6,402 bases of DNA from CAYLGY01 sp964383325 (GCA_964383325.1 CAYLGY010000117.1:1-6402), one strand, 5' to 3'; counted from the first letter of the stretch, positions 1 through 6,402 are shown. The notes: generated by a model not told the origin, from the sequence alone. A program made the numbers and translations.

Positions 1-954
1 GATTTCGGCATTTTCGAGATCGGCATGAACCATCCCGGCGAGATCCGGCCGCTGGCGAAACTTGTCGCGCCGCATATTGCCATCGTGACGCTGATCGCGC
101 CCGCCCATCTCGGCCATTTCGGCAGCCTTGCGGAGATTGCGGACGCCAAGGGCGAGATCTTCGAGGGCGTCGCGGAAGGCGGCCATGCGGTCATCAATCG
201 CGACGACCGGCAGTGGACAAGGCTGCGCAATCGGGCGCGCGAGGCCGGCATCGCCCATATCCATGGCTTTGGCGAGCATCGCCAGGCACGCTGCAAGCTG
301 CTCTCCTGGCGCGGCGACAGCACCGGCAGCGAGATGGTGGTGCGCATTGGCGGGGCCGACCTGGCGGTACGGCTAGCGGCCGCCGGCCGGCACATGGCGC
401 AGAACATGCTCGGCGTGCTGATGGCCGTGGAGCTTGCCGGCGGCGACCTCGAACGGGCGGCCATCGCGCTGGCGGGCTTCCAGCCCGAACCGGGGCGGGG
501 GAGGCGCCTTCAGCTTGACCACAGGGATGGGCCGATCACGCTCATCGACGAGAGCTACAACGCCAATCCGACCTCGATGCGGGCGGCAATCGAATTGCTG
601 GCCCTCGCCGAACCTGCCAGCCATGGCCGCAGGATCGCCGTGTTGGGCGACATGCTCGAACTCGGAGATCATTCGGCGAAGCTGCATGCGGACCTCGCCA
701 TCCCCCTCCAGGAGGCCGGTCCCGACCTGGTCTTCCTGGCTGGAGAGCAAATGCGGGCGCTCGCCACGAAGCTCGACCCGGCAATGCATGTGAGCCATCA
801 TGCCGATGCCGACGAACTCGCAATCGCCCTTTTGGACGCCATAGCCGGGGGAGATGTCGTCATGGTCAAATCATCGAACGGCATCGGCTTTTCGAGGATT
901 GTCGACCAGCTCGCAAAACGCTATCCGCCGAGGAAGAATGGCATCGGCGACTGA
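1..954 (+). CDS. murF: UDP-N-acetylmuramoyl-tripeptide--D-alanyl-D-alanine ligase, 3' part
   Basis: MurF adds D-Ala-D-Ala to the UDP-MurNAc-tripeptide using ATP in the cytoplasm, the last soluble step of precursor synthesis. The reading frame is open from base 1, so the gene starts upstream; 317 residues are visible, about two thirds of a usual MurF. Numbering from the first visible residue, the central ligase domain shows E-I-G-M-N-H-P-G-E-I (6-15), A-H-L-G-H-F-G-S (35-42), A-K-G-E-I-F (49-54) and G-R-H-M-A-Q-N (129-135). The C-terminal ligase domain shows P-G-R-G-R-R (164-169), D-E-S-Y-N-A-N-P (183-190), V-L-G-D-M-L-E-L-G (214-222) and V-K-S-S-N-G-I-G-F (289-297). The P-loop and the UDP-binding N-domain are outside the window. 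The D-E-S-Y-N-A-N and G-D-M-L-E-L-G motifs separate it from MurE, which normally lies just upstream in this cluster. It ends in TGA and is followed by 126 bases before mraY. Confidence 0.97.
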   Translation, partial: DFGIFEIGMNHPGEIRPLAKLVAPHIAIVTLIAPAHLGHFGSLAEIADAKGEIFEGVAEGGHAVINRDDRQWTRLRNRAREAGIAHIHGFGEHRQARCKLLSWRGDSTGSEMVVRIGGADLAVRLAAAGRHMAQNMLGVLMAVELAGGDLERAAIALAGFQPEPGRGRRLQLDHRDGPITLIDESYNANPTSMRAAIELLALAEPASHGRRIAVLGDMLELGDHSAKLHADLAIPLQEAGPDLVFLAGEQMRALATKLDPAMHVSHHADADELAIALLDAIAGGDVVMVKSSNGIGFSRIVDQLAKRYPPRKNGIGD

Positions 955-1080
955 TCGCTGCCAGACCGCACTGGCGCCGACGGCCGCTTCCGCGAGGCGG
1001 GAGGCGGGTTGGCTCCGGATTTGATGACCAGCCCGCCATCGCCGAGAGAAGCGGTGCGCTCCAGAGGGAAAGCCTGACCG
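955..1080 (+). other. murF-mraY intergenic spacer
   Basis: This is the only noncoding gap longer than a few bases in an otherwise tightly packed operon. I see no tRNA, no convincing -35/-10 pair and no hairpin followed by a T-tract, so transcription probably reads through from murF. It holds a perfect tandem pair of the 7-mer GAGGCGG (994-1000 and 1001-1007), a predicted stem-loop (listed separately), and a modest Shine-Dalgarno-like GAGGG (1064-1068) 12 bases before the mraY start. A TGA at 1075-1077, in frame with mraY, excludes any upstream extension of mraY. Confidence 0.7.
984..1054 (+). promoter_or_regulatory. possible mRNA stem-loop upstream of mraY
   Basis: Three helices nest on one axis. 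The outer helix pairs CCGCTTC (984-990) with GAAGCGG (1048-1054), 7 perfect pairs. The middle helix pairs GGCG (996-999) with CGCC (1040-1043). The inner helix pairs GGCGGGTTGG (1003-1012) with CCAGCCCGCC (1028-1037), 10 pairs including one G-U, closing a 15-base loop (1013-1027). The structure ends about ten bases before the presumed mraY ribosome binding site. A competing small hairpin is possible, 984-990 with 994-1000, with one G-U pair. Such pairings arise easily by chance in GC-rich DNA, no free energy was computed, and a regulatory role is inference only. Confidence 0.3.
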
Positions 1081-2226
1081 ATGCTGCTGTTTCTGGTGCA
1101 ATTTTCCGACCAGTACTCGATCCTGAACGTATTCCGCTACATCACCTTCCGCACCGGCGGGGCGCTGGGCCCGGCCGCGCTCGTCGTTTTCTTCTTCGGG
1201 CCGAAGATCCTCGACTCGCTGCGCATCCGCCAGGGCAAGGGCCAGCCGATCCGCGCCGATGGCCCGCAGACCCATTTCAAGAAGGCCGGCACGCCGACCA
1301 TGGGCGGGCTGATGATCCTTTGCGGCATTCTCGGCTCGGCGCTGTTCTGGGCCAATCTGGCCAGCATCTATGTCTGGGTCGTGCTTCTGGTGACGGCGGC
1401 GTTCGGCGCGATCGGCTTCTATGACGATTATCTCAAGGTCACCCGCCAGAGCGACCGCGGCTTTTCCGGCAAGTCCCGGCTGCTGGCCGAATTCCTGATC
1501 GCCGCCATCGCTACCTGGATTATCGTCCAGTACGGGCAGCAATCCTTCGCCACCTCGCTTACCTTCCCATTCATCAAGGATTTCGTCCTCAATCTCGGCT
1601 GGTTCTTCATCCCCTTCGCCTGCGTCGTCATTGTCGGCGCAGGCAATGCGGTCAACCTGACGGACGGGCTGGATGGGCTGGCGATCGTACCGGTGATGAT
1701 CGCCGCGGCGACCTTCGGGGTCATTGCCTATCTGTCGGGCAATGCAGTGTTCGCCGATTACCTGCAGATCCATCACGTCCCCGGCACGGGGGAGCTGGCC
1801 GTGGTGCTCGGCGCAGTCATCGGCGCCGGCCTCGGCTTTCTCTGGTTCAACGCGCCGCCGGCGGCAATCTTCATGGGCGATACCGGCTCGCTGGCGCTTG
1901 GCGGCCTGATCGGCTCCGTGGCGGTGGCGACCAAGCATGAAATCGTGCTGGCCATTGTCGGCGGCCTGTTCGTGGTCGAATTGCTGTCGGTCGTGATCCA
2001 GGTCGCCTGGTTCAAGCTGACGGGTCGGCGGGTCTTTCTCATGGCGCCGATCCATCATCATTTCGAAAAGCTCGGCTGGACGGAAAGCCAGATCGTGATC
2101 CGGTTCTGGATCATCGCGGTCCTGCTCGCGCTGATCGGCCTGTCGACGCTCAAGCNNNNNNNNNNTATAGCACTACATTTAAATTCTGCAAGAGAGCACA
2201 TAGAGGTAAAGGAGAAGCTCAGGTAG
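1081..2226 (+). CDS. mraY: phospho-N-acetylmuramoyl-pentapeptide-transferase, interrupted near its 3' end by a gap and foreign-looking bases
   Basis: MraY transfers phospho-MurNAc-pentapeptide from UDP to undecaprenyl phosphate at the inner membrane, giving lipid I. The ATG at 1081 is the only sensible start: an in-frame TGA lies at 1075-1077, and the N-terminus M-L-L-F-L-V aligns with rhizobial MraY. Family motifs are F-R-Y-I-T-F-R (18-24), T-P-T-M-G-G (71-76), the aspartate pair in F-Y-D-D-Y (113-117), N-L-T-D-G-L-D-G-L (192-200), F-M-G-D-T-G-S (264-270, with the nucleophile-region Asp267) and M-A-P-I-H-H-H-F-E (321-329). About ten hydrophobic membrane segments are visible. Codons read normally to ...G-L-S-T-L-K (residue 358, base 2154). 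The gap follows, and the conserved ending K-L-R-stop reappears at 2215-2226. Without the extraneous 63 positions the protein would be 360 residues, close to the roughly 360-366 usual for the family. The 381-residue read-through is not the real product. The stop lies 4 bases before murD. Confidence 0.93.
   Translation: MLLFLVQFSDQYSILNVFRYITFRTGGALGPAALVVFFFGPKILDSLRIRQGKGQPIRADGPQTHFKKAGTPTMGGLMILCGILGSALFWANLASIYVWVVLLVTAAFGAIGFYDDYLKVTRQSDRGFSGKSRLLAEFLIAAIATWIIVQYGQQSFATSLTFPFIKDFVLNLGWFFIPFACVVIVGAGNAVNLTDGLDGLAIVPVMIAAATFGVIAYLSGNAVFADYLQIHHVPGTGELAVVLGAVIGAGLGFLWFNAPPAAIFMGDTGSLALGGLIGSVAVATKHEIVLAIVGGLFVVELLSVVIQVAWFKLTGRRVFLMAPIHHHFEKLGWTESQIVIRFWIIAVLLALIGLSTLKXXXXIALHLNSAREHIEVKEKLR
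2156..2165. other. assembly gap (10 N)
   Basis: Ten undetermined bases lie inside the last codons of mraY. A run of exactly ten Ns is usually a placeholder for a join between contigs, so the true length is unknown and may be zero, a few bases, or a long unassembled repeat. The apparent open frame across it depends on the arbitrary number of Ns. Confidence 0.97.
2166..2214. other. AT-rich segment of non-native appearance between the gap and the end of mraY
   Basis: These 49 bases hold only 18 G or C (about 37 percent), against well over 60 percent on both sides. The codons they would form (I-A-L-H-L-N-S-A-R-E...) have no counterpart in MraY. The segment is bounded on the right by AAGC (2215-2218), the same four bases that end the left flank (2152-2155). 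It carries an AAAGGAG (2208-2214), which looks like a strong ribosome binding site for murD but is probably not native, because the spacing of 16 bases is long and the segment itself is suspect. Origin options are a chimeric read or contig tail, or one end of an insertion element whose body is collapsed into the Ns. I do not recognise the sequence. Confidence 0.75.
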
Positions 2227-2230
2227 CCCC

Positions 2231-3625
2231 ATGATCGCAGCCCGTCACTTTTCCGGCAGCAAACTGGCCCTGTTCGGGCTTGCCGGATCCGGCCTTGCGA
2301 CCGCACAGGCGCTGCTGGAAGGCGGCGCCGGGGTCCTCGCCTTCGACGACAATCCGGAACGCGTGCGCGAGGCCGCCGAGGCAGGGATTCCCACAGGTGA
2401 CCTGCGCGAGGCCGACTGGCGCGAATTCGAGGCGCTGGTCCTGTCGCCGGGCGTGCCGCTGACCCATCCGCGCCCGCACTGGACGGCCGAGCTTGCGGCG
2501 CGCGCCGGCGTTCCGGTCATCGGCGACATCGAGATCTTCTGGCGCGCGACGGAGGGGTCGGGCGCTCCGAGGATCGCCATTACCGGCACCAACGGAAAAT
2601 CGACCACGACGGCATTGATCCGCCATCTCCTCGCGAGTTCCGGCCGCGAGGTGGAAATGGGCGGCAATATCGGCCGGCCGGCCCTCTCGCTGGCGCCGCC
2701 CGCGCCGCATCTTTTCTACGTGCTGGAGATCTCGTCCTACCAGATCGACCTTGCGCCGTCGCTGGCTCCCGAGATCGGCATTCTGCTCAATATCTCGCCG
2801 GACCATCTCGACCGGCACGGCACGCTGGACGCCTATGTCGCGATCAAGGAACGCCTCGTGAGGGCCTCGAAGAAGGCGATCGTCGCGGTGGACGATGCGC
2901 ATACGGTGGCCATCGCCGACCGGCTGGAGGCAGAAGGCGCATCCATCACCCGGATCTCTCGGGAAAGGGAGCTGCGCGACGGCTATTTCGCCGACGGGGC
3001 GGACCTCTACCGGGCGGAGGCGGGCAGGGCGCGCCGGATCGCCTCCCTTGCCGGCATCCCGTCCCTGCGAGGCACGCATAACGCCCAGAACGCGCTCGCC
3101 GCGCTAGCCGCCCTGCTCGCGGCGGGTCTTCCGGAGGCGGAAATCTGCGCCGGACTTTCGACCTTTCCCGGACTTGCCCATCGCATGGAGCCGGTCGGGC
3201 GCAATGGAAAGGTGCTGTTCGTCAATGATTCCAAGGCGACCAATGTGGAAGCGGCGGCGCTGGCGCTCGCGAGCCATGAACGCATCTACTGGATCGCCGG
3301 CGGCCTTGCCAAGGAGGGCGGATTCGAAATGCTGCGACCACATTTTCCGCATGTGGCCAAGGCATATCTGATCGGCGAGGCGGCGGCGGCGCTGGCCGCG
3401 ACGCTGGGCGAGGACGTGCCGTTCGAGATATCCGGCACACTGGAGGCGGCGGTCCGCAATGCCGCCCGCGACGCGCTCTTTGAGGAATTTCGCGAATCGG
3501 TAATATTGCTTTCACCTGCATGTGCGAGTTTCGATCAGTTCCGCAATTTCGAGGACCGCGGCGAGCGTTTCCGCGCTGCGGTCGCCGCGCTGGGAGCAAT
3601 GCCGGCGATGGAGGACAAGGACTGA
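2231..3625 (+). CDS. murD: UDP-N-acetylmuramoylalanine--D-glutamate ligase
   Basis: MurD adds D-glutamate to UDP-MurNAc-L-Ala with ATP in the cytoplasm. The 464-residue protein is complete and normal for alphaproteobacteria, which run somewhat longer than the 438 residues of E. coli. Its domains are an N-terminal UDP-binding Rossmann-like fold (about 1-112) with L-F-G-L-A-G-S-G (14-21) and L-S-P-G-V-P (71-76), a central ATPase domain, and a C-terminal ligase domain. The central domain has the P-loop G-T-N-G-K-S-T (119-125), G-G-N-I-G (144-148), E-I-S-S-Y-Q (166-171), N-I-S-P-D-H-L-D-R-H (187-196), and Lys206 as the likely carbamylated lysine. Then come G-T-H-N-A-Q-N (281-287), N-D-S-K-A-T-N (332-338) and L-S-P-A-C-A-S-F-D-Q-F (427-437). 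The S-S-Y-Q and S-P-A-C-A-S-F-D motifs are specific to MurD. The ATG at 2231 follows the mraY stop by 4 bases, with only a weak AGG (2221-2223) as native ribosome binding site, so translation is probably coupled to mraY. Confidence 0.98.
   Translation: MIAARHFSGSKLALFGLAGSGLATAQALLEGGAGVLAFDDNPERVREAAEAGIPTGDLREADWREFEALVLSPGVPLTHPRPHWTAELAARAGVPVIGDIEIFWRATEGSGAPRIAITGTNGKSTTTALIRHLLASSGREVEMGGNIGRPALSLAPPAPHLFYVLEISSYQIDLAPSLAPEIGILLNISPDHLDRHGTLDAYVAIKERLVRASKKAIVAVDDAHTVAIADRLEAEGASITRISRERELRDGYFADGADLYRAEAGRARRIASLAGIPSLRGTHNAQNALAALAALLAAGLPEAEICAGLSTFPGLAHRMEPVGRNGKVLFVNDSKATNVEAAALALASHERIYWIAGGLAKEGGFEMLRPHFPHVAKAYLIGEAAAALAATLGEDVPFEISGTLEAAVRNAARDALFEEFRESVILLSPACASFDQFRNFEDRGERFRAAVAALGAMPAMEDKD
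3610..3621 (+). promoter_or_regulatory. ribosome binding site(s) for ftsW inside the end of murD
   Basis: GGAGG (3610-3614) and AAGGA (3617-3621) lie 12 and 5 bases before the ATG at 3627. They support that start rather than the upstream in-frame ATG at 3522, which lies deep inside murD. Confidence 0.65.
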
Positions 3626-3626
3626 C

Positions 3627-4778
3627 ATGGCAAGCCGTCTGGACAGAAGCCCGGCCGCGGAATGGTGGTGGACGGTCGACCGCTGGTTTCTTGCCGCCTT
3701 CCTGCTGCTGATGGGGATCGGCGTCGTGCTCTCCTTTGCCGCAAGCCCCGCTGTCGCCGAGCGGATCGGCCTGCCGAGCTATCATTTCGTCATCCGCCAG
3801 ATCCTGTTCATGATCCCGGCGGTCGGAGCGTTGATCGCCACCTCCTTCCTGAACCCGCGCCAGGTGCGCCGCCTGGCGCTGGTCATGCTTGCCGGCTCGC
3901 TGATCCTGATGCTGGCAACGCTGCATTTCGGTGTCGAGGTCAAGGGCTCGCGCCGCTGGCTGACCCTGCTCGGCGTCTCCGTCCAGCCATCGGAATTCAT
4001 GAAGCCGGCCTTCGTCATCATCTGCGCCTGGCTTTTTTCGGAACATGCGCGCCAGCCGGAAGTGCCCGGCAATCTGTTCGCCATCATCCTGGTCGGGCTG
4101 GTAACGGCGCTGCTCGTCGCGCAGCCGGATCTGGGCCAGAGCATGCTGATTGCGACCACCTGGGGCGCGATGTTCTTCATCGCAGGCATGCCATGGCTCT
4201 GGATTGCGGGCCTCGGCACCATTGCGATCGTCGGCGGCTATGCTGCCTATGCCATGTTCCCCCATGTCGCCGGGCGCATTGACGGCTTTCTGTCCGGGGA
4301 TGGTGACACCTACCAGGTCGATATGGGCCGCGAGGCGATCATCAATGGCGGCTGGTTCGGCAAGGGCCCCGGCGAGGGCTCCGTCAAGCGTATCCTGCCG
4401 GACAGCCATACGGATTTCATCTTTTCCGTCGCGGCAGAAGAATTCGGCATCGTGGTCTGCTTCCTGATTCTCGTGCTGTTCGCCTTCGTGGTCCTGCGCG
4501 GCCTGCAGATCGCCCAGCGCCAGGAAGACAGCTTCACGCGCTATGCAATTTCCGGCCTCGTCATTCTGTTCGGCCTGCAGGCGGTCATCAATATGGGCGT
4601 CAACCTGCAGCTCCTGCCGGCCAAGGGCATGACGCTGCCTTTCGTCTCCTATGGCGGGTCGTCGCTGGTCGCCATGGCCATCTCGATGGGTTTCCTGCTC
4701 GCCCTCGGCCGCAAGAAGCCGGAGCGGCGCAAGATGCCGCTGCCGGTGCCGGGTTCGCGCGCAGTCGCGGCTGGCTGA
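3627..4778 (+). CDS. ftsW: septal peptidoglycan glycosyltransferase FtsW (SEDS family)
   Basis: FtsW polymerises lipid II into glycan strands at the division site, working with a class B penicillin-binding protein (FtsI). The 383-residue protein has about ten hydrophobic membrane segments after a short cytoplasmic N-terminus rich in charged residues and tryptophan (1-19). SEDS signatures are K-G-S-R-R-W-L (106-112), Q-P-S-E (120-123), A-Q-P-D-L-G-Q (165-171), G-K-G-P-G-E-G (245-251), P-D-S-H-T-D-F (258-264) and L-P-F-V-S-Y-G-G-S-S (337-346). Asp263 corresponds to the essential aspartate in the large periplasmic loop of E. coli FtsW (Asp297). Its place between murD and murG, together with its length, favours FtsW over the elongation paralogue RodA. 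The ATG is separated by one base from the murD stop and has a good ribosome binding site, so translational coupling is likely. The frame is open upstream to 3522, but that part overlaps murD and reads as non-membrane, arginine-rich shadow sequence. Confidence 0.97.
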   Translation: MASRLDRSPAAEWWWTVDRWFLAAFLLLMGIGVVLSFAASPAVAERIGLPSYHFVIRQILFMIPAVGALIATSFLNPRQVRRLALVMLAGSLILMLATLHFGVEVKGSRRWLTLLGVSVQPSEFMKPAFVIICAWLFSEHARQPEVPGNLFAIILVGLVTALLVAQPDLGQSMLIATTWGAMFFIAGMPWLWIAGLGTIAIVGGYAAYAMFPHVAGRIDGFLSGDGDTYQVDMGREAIINGGWFGKGPGEGSVKRILPDSHTDFIFSVAAEEFGIVVCFLILVLFAFVVLRGLQIAQRQEDSFTRYAISGLVILFGLQAVINMGVNLQLLPAKGMTLPFVSYGGSSLVAMAISMGFLLALGRKKPERRKMPLPVPGSRAVAAG

Positions 4779-4781
4779 GCG

Positions 4782-5894
4782 ATGGCAAGGTCGATCGTGC
4801 TATGCGCCGGCGGCACCGGCGGCCACCTGTTCCCCGCGCAAGCGCTGGCGCATGAGCTGCGCCGCCGGGGCTGGCAGGTCCATCTCGCCACGGACCGGCG
4901 CGCCGAGCGATTTGCCGGCGCCTTTCCGGCCGGGGAGATTCTCATCGTTCCTGCCGCGACATTTGCCGGCCGCAATCCGCTTGCGTGGCTGCGCGCGGCG
5001 CTGACCATCTGGCGCGGTGCGCGCGCCGCACACCGGCATTTTGACCGCATCCGTCCTGCCGCCGTGGTCGGCTTCGGCGGATATCCTACCCTTCCGGCGC
5101 TCTGGGCCGCGGCGCGTCGCGGCCTGCCAACCCTGATCCATGAGCAGAACGCCGTGATGGGGCGGGCCAATCGGGCCCTGGCAGATCGGGTGGACCGGAT
5201 CGCCGGCGGCTTCCTGGCGCCCGAGGGCAGGCATGCCGCAAAGATCCTTGTCACGGGCAATCCGGTTCGGCCGGACATTCTGATGGCGGCAGCCACGCCC
5301 TATGTGCCGCCGGAGGCGAATGGCGAGTTCCGGCTGCTGGTCTTCGGCGGCAGCCAGGGGGCGGCGTTCTTTTCGGAATTGCTGCCGGACGCAATCGGGA
5401 GGCTGGCGCCAGAATTACGCAAGCGGCTGCGCATCGTGCAGCAGGCACGGCCCGAGGACGAGGCTGGGCTGCGCGAGGCATTTGCCGGCCTCGGAATCGC
5501 AGCGGAGGTTTCGTCCTTCTTCGAGGACATGGCGGCACGGCTGCGCGATGCGCATCTGGTCATCTCGCGCTCCGGCGCGTCGACCGTCTCTGAACTGGCG
5601 GTGATCGGCCGCCCGGCACTGCTCGTGCCCTATCCCCATGCACTCGATCATGACCAGGCGGCCAATGCCGCCGCCCTTGCCGCTGCCGGTGGCGCGGAGG
5701 TCCGGCGCCAGCAGGACCTGGACGGGGAGTGGCTCGCCGCCTGGCTCGGACAATGGATGGGCGCGCCGGAAGGGCTCGCCGCGATGGCGGGCGCTGCCCG
5801 TTCCGCCGGCCATCCGGACGCGGCGCGCTTGCTGGCCGATGCGGTGGAGGCTATAGCGGCCGGAGAGAGCAAGCGAGGCGGAGATACCCCATGA
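4782..5894 (+). CDS. murG: UDP-N-acetylglucosamine--N-acetylmuramyl-(pentapeptide) pyrophosphoryl-undecaprenol N-acetylglucosamine transferase
   Basis: MurG is a GT-B glycosyltransferase (family GT28) on the inner face of the membrane that adds GlcNAc from UDP-GlcNAc to lipid I, producing lipid II. The 370-residue protein is complete. The N-terminal acceptor domain has the glycine-rich loop G-G-T-G-G-H-L-F-P (10-18, with the conserved His15), G-F-G-G-Y-P-T (97-103) and H-E-Q-N-A-V-M-G-R-A-N (120-130). The C-terminal donor domain has T-G-N-P-V-R (158-163), F-G-G-S-Q-G-A (188-194), S-F-F-E-D-M-A (245-251), R-S-G-A-S-T-V-S-E (263-271, whose Glu271 should contact the donor ribose) and H-D-Q-A-A-N-A (290-296). 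The start is 3 bases after the ftsW stop, and no clear Shine-Dalgarno sequence precedes it, so its translation probably depends on ribosomes finishing ftsW. The stop overlaps the murC start. Confidence 0.98.
   Translation: MARSIVLCAGGTGGHLFPAQALAHELRRRGWQVHLATDRRAERFAGAFPAGEILIVPAATFAGRNPLAWLRAALTIWRGARAAHRHFDRIRPAAVVGFGGYPTLPALWAAARRGLPTLIHEQNAVMGRANRALADRVDRIAGGFLAPEGRHAAKILVTGNPVRPDILMAAATPYVPPEANGEFRLLVFGGSQGAAFFSELLPDAIGRLAPELRKRLRIVQQARPEDEAGLREAFAGLGIAAEVSSFFEDMAARLRDAHLVISRSGASTVSELAVIGRPALLVPYPHALDHDQAANAAALAAAGGAEVRRQQDLDGEWLAAWLGQWMGAPEGLAAMAGAARSAGHPDAARLLADAVEAIAAGESKRGGDTP
5880..5883 (+). promoter_or_regulatory. ribosome binding site for murC
   Basis: GGAG lies inside the last codons of murG, 7 bases before the murC ATG at 5891, and supports this start. 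Confidence 0.55.
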
Positions 5895-6402
5895 AGATGC
5901 CGCAGAATATCGGGCCGGTCCATTTCATCGGCATTGGCGGCATCGGCATGAGCGGCATTGCCGAGGCGCTGCACAGCCTCGGCTATCAGGTGCAGGGTTC
6001 GGATCTCTCGGACAATGCCAATGTCCAGCGCCTGCGGGACAAGGGCATTGCCGTACGGATCGGCCATGATGCAGCCAGTCTGGGCGAGGCGGAGGTCGTC
6101 GTGGTCTCCTCGGCCGTCCCCCGTGACAATCCCGAGCTTGCGGCCGCACGCGACCTGCTGCTTCCGATCGTGCGGCGCGCCGAAATGCTGGCGGAACTCA
6201 TGCGCTTCCGTCAGGCGATCGCCATTGGCGGCACCCATGGCAAGACGACCACGACTTCGATGATTGCAACAGTGCTCGATGCCGGCGGCCTCGATCCGAC
6301 GGTGATCAATGGCGGCATCATCAATGCCTATGGCACCAATGCCCGCATGGGCGCGGGCGACTGGATGGTGGTCGAGGCCGACGAAAGCGACGGCACCTTC
6401 CT
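5891..6402 (+). CDS. murC: UDP-N-acetylmuramate--L-alanine ligase, 5' part
   Basis: MurC adds L-alanine to UDP-MurNAc with ATP, the first step of the peptide stem. The gene runs off the right edge: 170 full codons are visible out of an expected 470 or so, with no stop in frame. The start overlaps the murG stop in an ATGA (5891-5894) and begins M-K-M-P-Q-N-I-G, as in rhizobial MurC. The N-terminal UDP-binding domain shows H-F-I-G-I-G-G-I-G-M-S-G-I-A-E (11-25) and Q-G-S-D (36-39). Further on are R-R-A-E-M-L-A-E-L-M (95-104), the ATPase P-loop G-G-T-H-G-K-T-T-T-T (113-122), N-G-G-I-I-N-A-Y-G-T-N (140-150) and E-A-D-E-S-D-G (162-168). The histidine in the P-loop (T-H-G-K) and the G-I-G-G-I-G-M-S-G motif mark MurC (or the related Mpl), as opposed to MurD, MurE or MurF; the operon position decides for MurC. 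Confidence 0.97.
   Translation, partial: MKMPQNIGPVHFIGIGGIGMSGIAEALHSLGYQVQGSDLSDNANVQRLRDKGIAVRIGHDAASLGEAEVVVVSSAVPRDNPELAAARDLLLPIVRRAEMLAELMRFRQAIAIGGTHGKTTTTSMIATVLDAGGLDPTVINGGIINAYGTNARMGAGDWMVVEADESDGTF

Noticed and set aside
984..1000. Intrinsic terminator after murF
   Set aside because: The hairpin has a 7-pair stem and a 3-base loop but is followed by GC-rich sequence with no T-tract, and the operon continues with genes of the same pathway.
1024..1077. 17-codon open frame (ATG at 1024, TGA at 1075-1077) ending 3 bases before mraY, as a possible leader peptide
   Set aside because: No ribosome binding sequence precedes it, its composition is unremarkable, and such short frames are common by chance. 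It would need conservation in relatives to be taken seriously.
871..2061. 396-codon open frame on the - strand opposite mraY
   Set aside because: It lies fully antisense to a clear mraY, is rich in charged residues with no recognisable domain, and is a usual by-product of codon bias in GC-rich genes.
2208..2214. AAAGGAG as the ribosome binding site of murD
   Set aside because: It lies within the suspect AT-rich segment and 16 bases from the ATG. Once the segment is removed, it is not present upstream of murD.
2156..2226. Genuine 21-residue C-terminal insertion in MraY
   Set aside because: The frame across the gap depends on the arbitrary count of ten Ns, the residues match nothing in the family, and the native K-L-R-stop appears immediately afterwards.
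2219..3079. 286-codon open frame on the - strand opposite murD
   Set aside because: It is a shadow of murD codons with no domain, and murD is fully supported on the + strand.
3522..3626. Upstream start for ftsW giving 35 extra residues
   Set aside because: The extension lies inside murD, reads as an arginine- and serine-rich shadow, and makes the protein longer than the usual 380-385 residues. The ATG at 3627 has good ribosome binding sequence and sits one base after the murD stop.
3222..4409. 395-codon open frame on the - strand opposite murD and ftsW
   Set aside because: It is antisense to two well-supported genes, is of low complexity (rich in R, P, H and D) with no motif, and crosses the gene boundary. 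It is a shadow frame.

Overview
This window is an internal piece of a division and cell wall (dcw) cluster: six genes, all on the + strand, in the order murF (3' part), mraY, murD, ftsW, murG, murC (5' part). The high GC content, this gene order and the protein sequences point to an alphaproteobacterium, most likely of the Rhizobiales/Hyphomicrobiales. Typical features are MurF with a G-M-N-H-P-G-E-I segment, MurC opening M-K-M-P-Q, and MraY designed to end S-T-L-K-L-R. I cannot name the genus. A run of ten Ns shows this is a draft scaffold, not finished sequence.

Layout: 1-954 is the end of murF. 955-1080 is the only real intergenic stretch; it has no recognisable gene, promoter or terminator but can fold into a long imperfect stem-loop just before the mraY ribosome binding site. 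mraY runs from 1081 to a stop at 2224-2226, but its last codons are split by a gap (2156-2165) and an AT-rich segment (2166-2214) that does not look native. murD (2231-3625), ftsW (3627-4778), murG (4782-5894) and murC (5891 onward) then follow with spacings of +1, +3 and -4 bases, so they are almost certainly co-transcribed and translationally coupled.

Function: the genes cover successive steps of peptidoglycan precursor assembly plus polymerisation at the septum. MurC, MurD and MurF are homologous ATP-dependent ligases that build the UDP-MurNAc peptide in the cytoplasm. MraY loads it onto undecaprenyl phosphate (lipid I), MurG adds GlcNAc (lipid II), and FtsW polymerises lipid II at the division site with its partner class B penicillin-binding protein, which is not in this window.

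I found no new biological system. The gene content is ordinary and conserved. The one clear anomaly is the mraY-murD junction, where removing 63 positions bounded by a 4-base direct repeat restores both the conserved MraY C-terminus and a normal 4-base spacing to murD. This is best explained by an assembly artefact, less likely by a collapsed insertion.
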